Positions 44,029 through 52,300 of a DNA stretch of 64,000 bases are shown piece after piece; the stretch's first letter is position 1; every line of letters begins with the position of its first letter. The stretch lies in the NCBI GenBank assembly GCA_965267355.1, contig OZ253956.1:1240001-1304000 (forward strand). The letters run 5' to 3'. This stretch comes from GCA-002793235 sp965267355 (GTDB taxonomy: Bacteria > Bacteroidota > Bacteroidia > Flavobacteriales_E > Vicingaceae). Made by a program: the position numbers and the translations under genes. The notes under the pieces were generated by a model that was not told where the DNA came from, searched no databases, and saw only the letters and a list, made by a program, of their open reading frames with translations.

Positions 44029-45485
44029 TATAGTTCTTTTCTTAAACGTGCTACAGGGATGTTTAATTGCTCACGATATTTAGCCACAGTTCTTCTAGCA
44101 ATGTTATATCCTTTTTCATTAAGCAATTTAGATAGTTTTTCATCTGTTAAAGGTTTCTTCTTGTCTTCATCGTCTATGGCATCTTGTAAAATTTTCTTTA
44201 CTTCTCTTGTAGATACCTCTTCACCACTATCAGTACTTAATGATTCTGAAAAGAAGGTTTTTAATAAGAATGTACCATAAGGAGTTTGTACATACTTACT
44301 GTTTACTACTCTTGAGATAGTAGAAATATCTAGATCAACTTCTTCAGCTATGTCTTTCAATATCATTGGTTTTAGTAGCGTTTCATCACCTTCTAAAAAA
44401 TAGTCTTTTTGATATTCAACAATAGCTTCCATTGTGGAAATTAAAGTGTGCTGCCTTTGCTTAATCGCATCAATAAACCATTTGGCTGAATCTAATTTTT
44501 GCTTAATAAACATTAAGGCATCTTTTTGCGATTTACTCGGTTTTTCTTTTTGGGCTTTATAACCCGCCATCATTTCAGCATATTGTCTACTAACTTTCAG
44601 TTCAGGTGCATTTCTGCCATTCAATGATAAACTAATTTCACCATCTTCAATGGTTAAATTAAAATCAGGTACAATATGTTGTACTACTTTAGCAGAATCG
44701 CTTAAAGAGTTTCCTGGTTTAGGGTTCAGTTTTAATATTTCATCTAAAACATCTTTTAAGTCTTTTTCATTTATACTAAGTCCATCTGTAATTTTAGAGT
44801 AGTGTTTTTTGGTAAATGCATCAAAATAATTTTCAATAATTTCAATGGCATTTCTCATTATCAGAGAATTATCTTTTTTTCGTTTTAGCTGAATCAATAA
44901 ACATTCTTGTAAATCTCGTGCACCAACTCCAGATGGATCAAAATGTTGTATGATGGTAAGAATCTTTTTTACATGCTCGGGTTCAGAGATAACATTTTGT
45001 GTAAAAGCTAAATCATCAACAATAGCATCAATTTCTCTTCTTAAATATCCTGATTCATCCAAGCTGCCGATTAGATGCAGAGCAATGGTGTGATCATCAT
45101 CCTCTAAATTAAAAAGCGTAAGTTGTGCTTCTAATAGTTCCTGAAAAGTAGCACCACCACTTAATGGAACTTGCTTTTCTTCATCGTCCTTGCTATGGTT
45201 ATTGATACTGGTTTTGTATGATGGGGTATCATCACTTATATACTGGTCAAAGTCAAATTCTTTTTCAGCTTCACTTATTTCTTCTCTACCAAAATCATCT
45301 TCTTGCTCTTGATCTAAATTCTCTTCATCTTCACGGCCTTCATCTAGAGCAGGATTACTTTCTAATTCTTCTTTTATTCTTTGCTCTAATGCAACAGTGG
45401 GTAATTGCAACAGTTTCATTAGTTGAATTTGCTGCGGAGATAATTTTTGTTGTAGTTTAAAACTTAGTGATTGCTTTAGCGCCAT
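44028..45485 (-). CDS. rpoN: RNA polymerase sigma-54 factor
   Basis: Sigma-54 directs RNA polymerase to -24/-12 promoters and needs AAA+ activators. The protein is 485 residues. The N-terminal region I is Gln/Leu-rich (SFKLQQKLSPQQIQLMKLLQ), an acidic spacer follows at about 50-110, then the core-binding region. The C-terminal RpoN box ARRTVAKYRE lies at 463-472, recognising the -24 element. No sigma-54 activator gene is in this window. Confidence 0.96.
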   Translation of the reverse strand: MALKQSLSFKLQQKLSPQQIQLMKLLQLPTVALEQRIKEELESNPALDEGREDEENLDQEQEDDFGREEISEAEKEFDFDQYISDDTPSYKTSINNHSKDDEEKQVPLSGGATFQELLEAQLTLFNLEDDDHTIALHLIGSLDESGYLRREIDAIVDDLAFTQNVISEPEHVKKILTIIQHFDPSGVGARDLQECLLIQLKRKKDNSLIMRNAIEIIENYFDAFTKKHYSKITDGLSINEKDLKDVLDEILKLNPKPGNSLSDSAKVVQHIVPDFNLTIEDGEISLSLNGRNAPELKVSRQYAEMMAGYKAQKEKPSKSQKDALMFIKQKLDSAKWFIDAIKQRQHTLISTMEAIVEYQKDYFLEGDETLLKPMILKDIAEEVDLDISTISRVVNSKYVQTPYGTFLLKTFFSESLSTDSGEEVSTREVKKILQDAIDDEDKKKPLTDEKLSKLLNEKGYNIARRTVAKYREQLNIPVARLRKEL

Positions 45486-45508
45486 AACTTAAATTTAATT
45501 AGACTCTC

Positions 45509-45541
45509 CAAAGATAAGAAAGCATAGATTTTATCTTTCAA
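45509..45541 (-). promoter_or_regulatory. Candidate rpoN promoter
   Basis: On the minus strand TTG (45541-45539) and TATCTTTG (45516-45509) are 22 bp apart, an exact -7 match. The rpoN ATG at 45485 gives a leader of roughly 18 nt. Confidence 0.55.
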
Positions 45542-45574
45542 TTCGGTTAAATTTATTAATCATAAATATTATGT

Positions 45575-45582
45575 TAAGTTTG
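45575..45582 (+). promoter_or_regulatory. Candidate -7 box for the OmpA-family gene
   Basis: TAAGTTTG is an exact TAnnTTTG box, 25 bp before the ATG at 45608. The -33 position holds TTA rather than TTG. Confidence 0.45.
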
Positions 45583-45607
45583 CAGTTCAAACAAAAAACT
45601 AATAAAA

Positions 45608-46237
45608 ATGACAAAAAGATTAACAAAAGTTTCTATGATTGTAATGTTTATTGGAGCATTATTTTCAAGCAAAATGGTATCTGCACAACTTCCAGGTAGT
45701 TTAGTGCCAATATTAATTATTAAGCATGAAACTGGATATTGGGATAATGGAGATGATAATGAATCTTCAGCAGTAGCAGAAGCAGATTCTGATGGTGATG
45801 GTGTAGTTGATTCAAAAGATAAATGTCCTAACGAGAAAGGATCTATTAAAAATCAAGGATGTCTATTAAGTGAAAAAGAAATGAAAACTATTGAAGATGC
45901 TTCATCTCATATTTACTTTGAATCAGGAAGCGCTAAGCTTAAAGAAGAATCGTATAAAGATTTAGATAAGTTAGTTAAAATTTTAAAGAGCCATCCTGAG
46001 GTTAAAGCTAGAGTGGAAGGACATACCGATAACACAGGAGATTCTGCTAAAAACTTGCAGTTATCTAAAGATAGAGCTGCTTCAGTTGTAAAATATTTAG
46101 TGGAGCATGGTGAAAAACCAGATCATGTATCTTCAGAGGGTTATGGAGATACAAAACCAATTGCTACTAACGATACAGAAGAAGGAAAGGCTAAGAATAG
46201 AAGAGTTGAAATTAAAGTTTCACTATTTGAAGAATAA
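45608..46237 (+). CDS. OmpA-family outer membrane/peptidoglycan-binding protein
   Basis: A 209-residue protein with a signal peptide (about 1-26, ending VSAQ). A thrombospondin type-3-like calcium-binding repeat (DSDGDGVVDSKDKCPNEKG at about 60-78) is followed by a C-terminal OmpA domain (about 95-205). The OmpA domain contains YFESGSAKLKEES, then VEGHTDNTGD and NRRVEI, the diaminopimelate-binding signatures. It has no N-terminal barrel, so it is a periplasmic or lipid-free anchor rather than a porin. Monocistronic, with its own promoter and terminator. Confidence 0.9.
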   Translation: MTKRLTKVSMIVMFIGALFSSKMVSAQLPGSLVPILIIKHETGYWDNGDDNESSAVAEADSDGDGVVDSKDKCPNEKGSIKNQGCLLSEKEMKTIEDASSHIYFESGSAKLKEESYKDLDKLVKILKSHPEVKARVEGHTDNTGDSAKNLQLSKDRAASVVKYLVEHGEKPDHVSSEGYGDTKPIATNDTEEGKAKNRRVEIKVSLFEE

Positions 46238-46260
46238 GAGTTGAGAAACTCAGACCAATA

Positions 46261-46290
46261 AAAAAAGCTCCTTACATAAGGAGCTTTTTT
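46261..46290. terminator. Bidirectional terminator between the OmpA gene and bacilliredoxin
   Basis: AAAAAAGCTCCTTA and TAAGGAGCTTTTTT pair around a 2-nt centre; T-tails lie on both strands. It separates convergent genes ending at 46237 and 46292. Confidence 0.9.
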
Positions 46291-46291
46291 A

Positions 46292-46702
46292 TTAGCAGTA
46301 TTCATTAAATGCTTCAGCGAGATTTTCAGCAATCATTTCAGCTGGTCTCCCCTCAATGTGATGGCGTTCAATAAAATGGACTAATTTACCATCTTTGAAC
46401 AAAGCCATACTTGGCGATGAAGGGGGGTAAGGTAATGTGTATTTTCTAGCTTGAGCAACTGCTTCACCATCAACCCCTGCAAAAACTGTAGCAATTCTGT
46501 TTGGTTTTTTATCATTTGAGATAGCAATTTTTGCAGCAGGGCGAGCATTTGCAGCAGCGCATCCACATACCGAATTTATTACTAAAAAAGTTGTTCCTTC
46601 ACCTGTAACTGCCTCATCAACTTTTTCAGGTGTTGTTAAATCTTTAAATCCAACCGATGTCAGTTCTTCTTTCATCGGAGCTACTAATTCTGGTGGGTAC
46701 AT
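46292..46702 (-). CDS. BrxA/BrxB-family bacilliredoxin
   Basis: A 136-residue thioredoxin-fold protein that removes bacillithiol from mixed disulfides on proteins. The CGC active site is Cys46-Gly-Cys48 (NSVCGCAAANARP), the hallmark of the YphP/YqiW (BrxA/BrxB) family. YPPSSPSMALFKDGKLVHFI and the C-terminal NEYC complete it. It fits with bshA at 10704-11834: both belong to bacillithiol metabolism. An exact -7 box (TAAATTTG, 46746-46739 on the minus strand) precedes it. Confidence 0.93.
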   Translation of the reverse strand: MYPPELVAPMKEELTSVGFKDLTTPEKVDEAVTGEGTTFLVINSVCGCAAANARPAAKIAISNDKKPNRIATVFAGVDGEAVAQARKYTLPYPPSSPSMALFKDGKLVHFIERHHIEGRPAEMIAENLAEAFNEYC

Positions 46703-46738
46703 ATTTTTTAAGTTTTATTTAGATTAATAATTAATAGA

Positions 46739-46746
46739 CAAATTTA
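46739..46746 (-). promoter_or_regulatory. Candidate -7 box for the bacilliredoxin gene
   Basis: Reads TAAATTTG on the minus strand, an exact consensus, 36 bp upstream of the ATG at 46702. No TTG is seen at -33. Confidence 0.4.
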
Positions 46747-46754
46747 AAGAATTA

Positions 46755-47201
46755 TTAGCCTCTTTTTTTGTTAAAAAATACTTTTAATAATTCGGAACAA
46801 TCATTAGCTAGAACTTGTTGTTTTAGCTCAGTTTTTGGATGAATTAATTTTTTAGAATGAGATAGAAACCCTCTTGTTTCATCAGGAGCCCCAAATACAA
46901 TTTTTTTAAGTTGAGACCAATAGCTCGCTCCAGCACACATAACACAAGGTTCTAAAGTAACATAAAGTGTACATTCGTTTAAATATTTACCACCAAGATA
47001 ATCAGTAGCAGAGGTAAATGCTAACATTTCAGCATGAGCTGTAACATCATTTAATCTTTCGGTCATGTTATGTGCTCTAGCAATTATTCTGTTTTCACAA
47101 ACTATAACTGCACCTACAGGAACTTCATCTTCATCAAATGCTTTTTGAGCTTCTTTTAAAGCTTCTTTCATAAAATGTTCGTCAGAATGAACTGAAAGCA
47201 T
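46755..47201 (-). CDS. tadA: tRNA-specific adenosine deaminase
   Basis: Deaminates A34 to inosine in tRNA-Arg(ACG). The 148 residues fit the family. The zinc site is HAE (TAHAEMLAF) with PCVMC (LEPCVMCAGA), and DEVPVGAVIV is the usual N-terminal strand. Guanine deaminases share the fold, so the exact substrate rests on the overall TadA match. Its ATG overlaps the pssA stop by one base, so the two are translationally coupled. Confidence 0.9.
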   Translation of the reverse strand: MLSVHSDEHFMKEALKEAQKAFDEDEVPVGAVIVCENRIIARAHNMTERLNDVTAHAEMLAFTSATDYLGGKYLNECTLYVTLEPCVMCAGASYWSQLKKIVFGAPDETRGFLSHSKKLIHPKTELKQQVLANDCSELLKVFFNKKRG

Positions 47202-47944
47202 TAGGCAATTTTTGTTTTATTCATGGTAAGGATAGACCATCCTATGTAAATCATACCAATTATTGGAAAGGCTAAAACATTAAAGAATAGCATTAAAATA
47301 GCCCAAATTAGGATAAAAGTAAAACGTAATTCATTTCCTTTCCATTTTAGGTTTTTGAATTTTAGTGAAAACATAGGGACATTAGCAATTAGCATAAATG
47401 ATAAAAATAATGTTAAACCAATCATAAATAATGGGTTACCAATCACACTTGTAATTTGCTCATTTATAGGTAATAACTTTGGTAAATCAGGATGCAAATA
47501 AACTAATACAATATAAATGTAAAACGAGGCATTGGCGGGTGTTGCTAAACCAAAAAAGCCAGTAGTTTCTCGGGTATCAATATTAAACTTTGCTAAACGA
47601 AAAGTTGACATTACAGGAATTAAAAATGCAATATAAACTAACCAGGGCATTTCAGTTAGTATAGGAGTTGGGTTGATTTCTTGGATTAAAAGGATGTACT
47701 TGTACACCAAAAGTCCAGGAGCGATGCCAAAGGCTGCCATATCAACCAATGAATCTAATTGTTCTCCTAAAGGATTAGAAACATTTAAAAGACGAGCTGT
47801 CATTCCATCAAAAAAATCGCAAAAGCAACTACCAATTAACAATAAACAAGCTAAAGTAAGTTCTCCTTCAAAAATTAATGTTATGGCCCAACAAGCCAAA
47901 ATCAGACTTGTAATAGTAATAATATTTGGAATGTGTTTTTTCAT
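47201..47944 (-). CDS. pssA: CDP-diacylglycerol-serine O-phosphatidyltransferase
   Basis: Makes phosphatidylserine, the precursor of phosphatidylethanolamine, in the inner membrane. The CDP-alcohol phosphotransferase motif D-G-x2-A-R-x8-G-x3-D-x3-D is fully present (CDFFDGMTARLLNVSN, then PLGEQLDSLVDMAAF). About seven membrane segments follow. I chose ATG at 47944 (MKKHIPNIITITS) over an upstream TTG at 47962, because a -7 box at 47967-47960 overlaps that TTG. The protein is 247 residues. It is followed directly by tadA. Confidence 0.92.
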   Translation of the reverse strand: MKKHIPNIITITSLILACWAITLIFEGELTLACLLLIGSCFCDFFDGMTARLLNVSNPLGEQLDSLVDMAAFGIAPGLLVYKYILLIQEINPTPILTEMPWLVYIAFLIPVMSTFRLAKFNIDTRETTGFFGLATPANASFYIYIVLVYLHPDLPKLLPINEQITSVIGNPLFMIGLTLFLSFMLIANVPMFSLKFKNLKWKGNELRFTFILIWAILMLFFNVLAFPIIGMIYIGWSILTMNKTKIA

Positions 47945-47959
47945 TGTTAAATAACTGAA

Positions 47960-47967
47960 CAAAAGTA
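47960..47967 (-). promoter_or_regulatory. Candidate -7 box for pssA-tadA
   Basis: TACTTTTG on the minus strand matches the consensus exactly, 15 bp before the pssA ATG. No TTG is at -33. Confidence 0.45.
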
Positions 47968-48041
47968 ATTAAATCTCTACTTTTAGAAGAGGAACCGACT
48001 TTTTTTATCATCATCGAAGCAATAAAACAAATTTAAATAAG

Positions 48042-48071
48042 TTGAAGGATAACGTAAAACTGATAATTTTG
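48042..48071 (+). promoter_or_regulatory. Promoter for the PorV2-PorU2-like cassette
   Basis: TTG at 48042-48044 and TAATTTTG at 48064-48071, exactly 19 bp apart. The ATG at 48119 gives a leader of about 40 nt. It is one of the best-matching promoters in the window. Confidence 0.7.
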
Positions 48072-48118
48072 AGTCAAAGTGTAAGAAAATAGTTAATTTT
48101 CCTACCTCTTTTTAGATA

Positions 48119-49216
48119 ATGAGAAACATACTTGCAGTTATATTAATCGTTGTTACATCTTCTGTTTTTTCACAATCGGCCAGAAAATACAGTAATGAAT
48201 TTTTAGCCATTGGTGTTGGTGCAAGAGCCTTAGGTATGTCAAATGCTTATGTAACAACTGTTAATGATGTTACTTCAGGATATTGGAATCCAGCAGGTTT
48301 AACTCAAATTTCAAAAGATTTTCAAATAGGATTAATGCATGCTGAGTATTTTGCAGGTATAGCTAAGTACGATTATGGTGCTTTTGCGGCAAACATTGAC
48401 AGTGCCAGTGCATTTGGATTTTCTATTATCCGTTTTGGAGTTGATGATATTCCAAATACAACTCAATTGATTGATGCTGATGGGAATGTAGATTACGATA
48501 GAATAAGTTCCTTTTCGGTAGCTGATTATGCTTTTTTGTTTTCTTATGCTAGAAAAGCTAAAATTACAGGTTTAAGCTACGGAGCAAATGTTAAGATTAT
48601 ATATAGAAACGTAGGTGAATTTGCCAGTGCATGGGGATTTGGATTAGATGCTGGTGCACAATATAACTTTAAAGGGTGGAAACTTGGTTTAATGGCTAGA
48701 GATGTTACATCTACATTCAATGCCTGGAGTTTTTCATTGTCACAAGAAACCGTTGATGTGTTTACTGCAACAGGTAATGAAATCCCAGAAAATTCATTGG
48801 AAGTAACAATGCCTAAAATAATTTTTGGAATAGGGAGAGAAGTTAAAATTAGCAATAAGTTTGAATTACTTGGAGAAATAGATTTTGATATCACTACCGA
48901 TGGACAAAGAAATGTGTTAATTAGTGATGATCCTATAAGTGTTGATCCTCATGCGGGGATAGAGTTGGGTTACAATAAAATGGTATTTTTAAGAGCAGGA
49001 GTAGGAAATTTTCAAGAGGTTACTGACATATTGAAAAATGATAAATGGACATATCAAATTAATTTTGGTGTAGGTATTCAGTTTAAAGGTGTAGCATTAG
49101 ATTATGCTTTTGCTGATATCGGAGATCAATCGGATGCTTTATATTCCAATATTTTTTCGTTGAGGTTTGATATAAACAAGCAGAATAACAATAGAGCTGC
49201 TGAGCGCTTCAACTAA
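48119..49216 (+). CDS. PorV/PorQ-family outer membrane protein, PorV2-like
   Basis: A 365-residue FadL-type barrel with a signal peptide ending VFSQ. The block EFLAIGVGARALGMSNAYVT with the later WNPAG is the signature of PorV/PorQ proteins, which carry type IX secretion cargo from the translocon to the sortase. It lies immediately before the PorU2-like sortase gene, and in related genomes such pairs are labelled PorV2/PorU2. I am confident of the family and moderately of the PorV2 subtype. The 97-bp gap to the sortase holds a 10-bp palindrome, AATACGTATT. Confidence 0.82.
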   Translation: MRNILAVILIVVTSSVFSQSARKYSNEFLAIGVGARALGMSNAYVTTVNDVTSGYWNPAGLTQISKDFQIGLMHAEYFAGIAKYDYGAFAANIDSASAFGFSIIRFGVDDIPNTTQLIDADGNVDYDRISSFSVADYAFLFSYARKAKITGLSYGANVKIIYRNVGEFASAWGFGLDAGAQYNFKGWKLGLMARDVTSTFNAWSFSLSQETVDVFTATGNEIPENSLEVTMPKIIFGIGREVKISNKFELLGEIDFDITTDGQRNVLISDDPISVDPHAGIELGYNKMVFLRAGVGNFQEVTDILKNDKWTYQINFGVGIQFKGVALDYAFADIGDQSDALYSNIFSLRFDINKQNNNRAAERFN

Positions 49217-49313
49217 TTTGCTTCAAAATTGTAATTCAATTTTTCTTTCAAAAAATGCGTACCTTTATAGGTTAAATACGTATTAACTAAGTATTTATAA
49301 GAAGAAATTAATC

Positions 49314-52300
49314 TTGAGTTCTCTTTTAAAAAAAACATACTATTTTTTTATTTTAACCACTTTGTTAATTGGTGCTGCTAATTCTTACGCTCAACCTTAC
49401 GGTAACGAGTGGATAAATTATACTCAGCAGTATTATAAGTTTCAAATTACAGAAACAGGTATTTATCGTATTGATTCAGCAGTTTTGGCTAATGCAGGGA
49501 TTCCTATTGCAACAATTAACCCTCAAAACATTCAGGTGTTTGGTAGAGGGGTAGAAATTCCTATTTACATTGAAGGAGAGACAGATGGTATTTTTAATGG
49601 TTCTGATTTCATTGAATTTTATGCTGAAAAGAATGATGGGTGGTATGAAGAAAAGTTTTATGGAACTGCTGCTGACCATCCCAACCCTTATTACAGTTTG
49701 ATAAATGATACAGCAACTTATTTTATTACCTGGAATAATAGTACAAGTAATAGTAGATTGGTATTAGAAACAGATACTAACTTTTCTGCTTATACTCCTA
49801 TTCCTGCTTTTACAAAAGAAACCTTACAGTTTTATAACACTAAGTTTTATGATGGTAAAACTTTACCAGTTGGAACATCTTCAATTACTTTATTTGGATA
49901 TGTGCCAACCGAAGGCTGGTTTGATGACCAGTTTGAAATAAGCAGTCCTTGGTACCCTGATTTTAAAACAAAAACATTAAGTACAAGTAATGTTTATGCT
50001 TTAGGTTCAAGTGCTACTTTAGAAGCAGTTGTTTTGGGGGAATCAGATTATTCTTTATTGGTCAATGATCACCATTTACAAGTTAGCTTAGGAACTAGTT
50101 TAATAGATACGATTTATGGAGGGTACGAAAAAGTTGATATTCAAATGAATATTCCTGTAACTGATTTAGGAGTAGCCACTACCGATGTAACGTTTCAGTT
50201 GGTGAATGATTTAGGAACACCTGTTGATAGAAACGCAATTGCTTATTTAAAATTAGCCTACCCGCATATACCAGATTTTGATGGACAAACTGTTTTCGAT
50301 AATTTTCATGTCGATGACCATCCAACAGAATCTAAATCGTATTTAAATTTTACTAATTTTTCAGCTTCTGGTAATGTTATTTTGTATGACATTTCAAACA
50401 GTAGAAGAGTTAATGTTATCCAAGCTGGTTCTAATTATAAATGTTTAATACCTAATGCGTCTGGCACTAAAAAATGTTATGTAACTTCTGATGGGCAAAT
50501 TAATACTATTACTAATATCCTCCCAGTAAACGGAACAGGTACTTTTACCGATATTTTATCTGCCGAAGTTGATACTGCTTTTCTAATCATTACTCATCCT
50601 AAACTAATGCTTGGAGCTACAGATTATGCCAATTATCGCTTAAACCCTATGGCAGGAAACAATCCTCAAAATGCTATAACTTTCAATATTGAAGAACTTT
50701 ATGATCAATTTGCTTACGGTATTAGAAAGCATCCATATTCTATAAGAGGTTTTGCTGAATTTGTTATAGATACTTGGAGTAGTACTCCGCAGTATTTATT
50801 TCTTATCGGTAAATCAATTAAGCCAAAAGAAATGCGGGCAAATGTTGTTGATTTTAATAATAATCTTGTGCCCTCTTTTGGAAACCCTGCCTCTGATAAT
50901 ATGTTAACTTCTGGTTTAAATGGAACGAATAGAGAACCTTTAATTCCAACAGGGAGATTGGCTGCGAAAAATAATACAGAAGTAGATTGGTATTTAGGTA
51001 AAATGATGGATCATGAAAATCCAAGTATGACACAATGCTCTGATGAGGTAGATTGGATGAAGAGAATATTACATTTTGCGGGGGGGACATCAATTCAAGA
51101 GGCAAATGGATTTGAGAATAACTTAAACACTTATAAGAATATAGTTGAAGATACTTTGTTTGGAGGTAATGTTATTACGTTCAAAAAAAGTTCTTCAGCT
51201 CCAATACAAACTACACTTACAGATTCTATTATGGAATATATAGATGAGGGAGTTGCTATTATGACATTTTTTGGTCATGCTTCTGCAACAGGTGGATTTG
51301 ATCAAAACACAAATAGTCCAAGTTTGTGGCCAAATCAGGAAGGAAGATATCCTTTGTTAATAGGGCTTTCTTGTTTCACAGGAGATATACATGGTAAGGA
51401 TGGAAATAGCACAAGTGAAGAACATGTTATACTACAGGATAAAGGAGTAATTGGATTTATAGCTTCTTCAGATTTAGGTTTATCCAATGAGCTTCATCCT
51501 TATGGGATTCAGTTGTATAATAATATTTCATACAAAAATTATAAAGGAAGTGTAGGTGATCATATGAAAGATGCAATACTACTAACACAAGGGAATACCT
51601 ATAGCGATATAACAGCTTCTTCTATAACTTTACATGGCGATCCTTCTTTAAAATTGAATGGATTTGATGAACCAGACTATATAATAGAGGCATCAACCGT
51701 AACTTTTAACCCGAGTATTGTTACTTCTGATTTAGATTCTTTCGAAGTGAATATTTTAATTACCAACTTGGGAATGGCAATTAATGATACAATTATTCTT
51801 GAATTAGTGAGAAGTTTCCCTAATTCATCATTCTCTGATACCATTTATACTAAAGTTTTTCCTGGAACAAATTATCAGCAACAGGTAACATTTACTTTAC
51901 CAGTTGATATAATTAGAGGGTTAGGGTTAAATAATTTTACCATTACTGTAGATGCTATTAATTCGGTAAATGAAAGCTGTGAGACCAATAACGTTGTTTC
52001 AAAATCCTTAATGATACAGTCGGGAGAGATTATACCTATTTATCCTTATGAGTTTATGATTGTTCCATACCAAGGTATTACTTTAAGTGCATCAACCGCA
52101 TTCCCTTTTGAACCAGCTAAAGATTACATTTTTGAGTTAGATACTACTGATTATTTTAATAGCCCTATTAAACAATCTACCATGATTAATAGTGCAGGTG
52201 GTATAGTAAGTTGGACTCCCACATTATTACAGAGTATGCCAGATAGTGCGGTTTACTTTTGGAGAGTAGGCAAAGATTCTATTGATGCAACTGGTTATAG

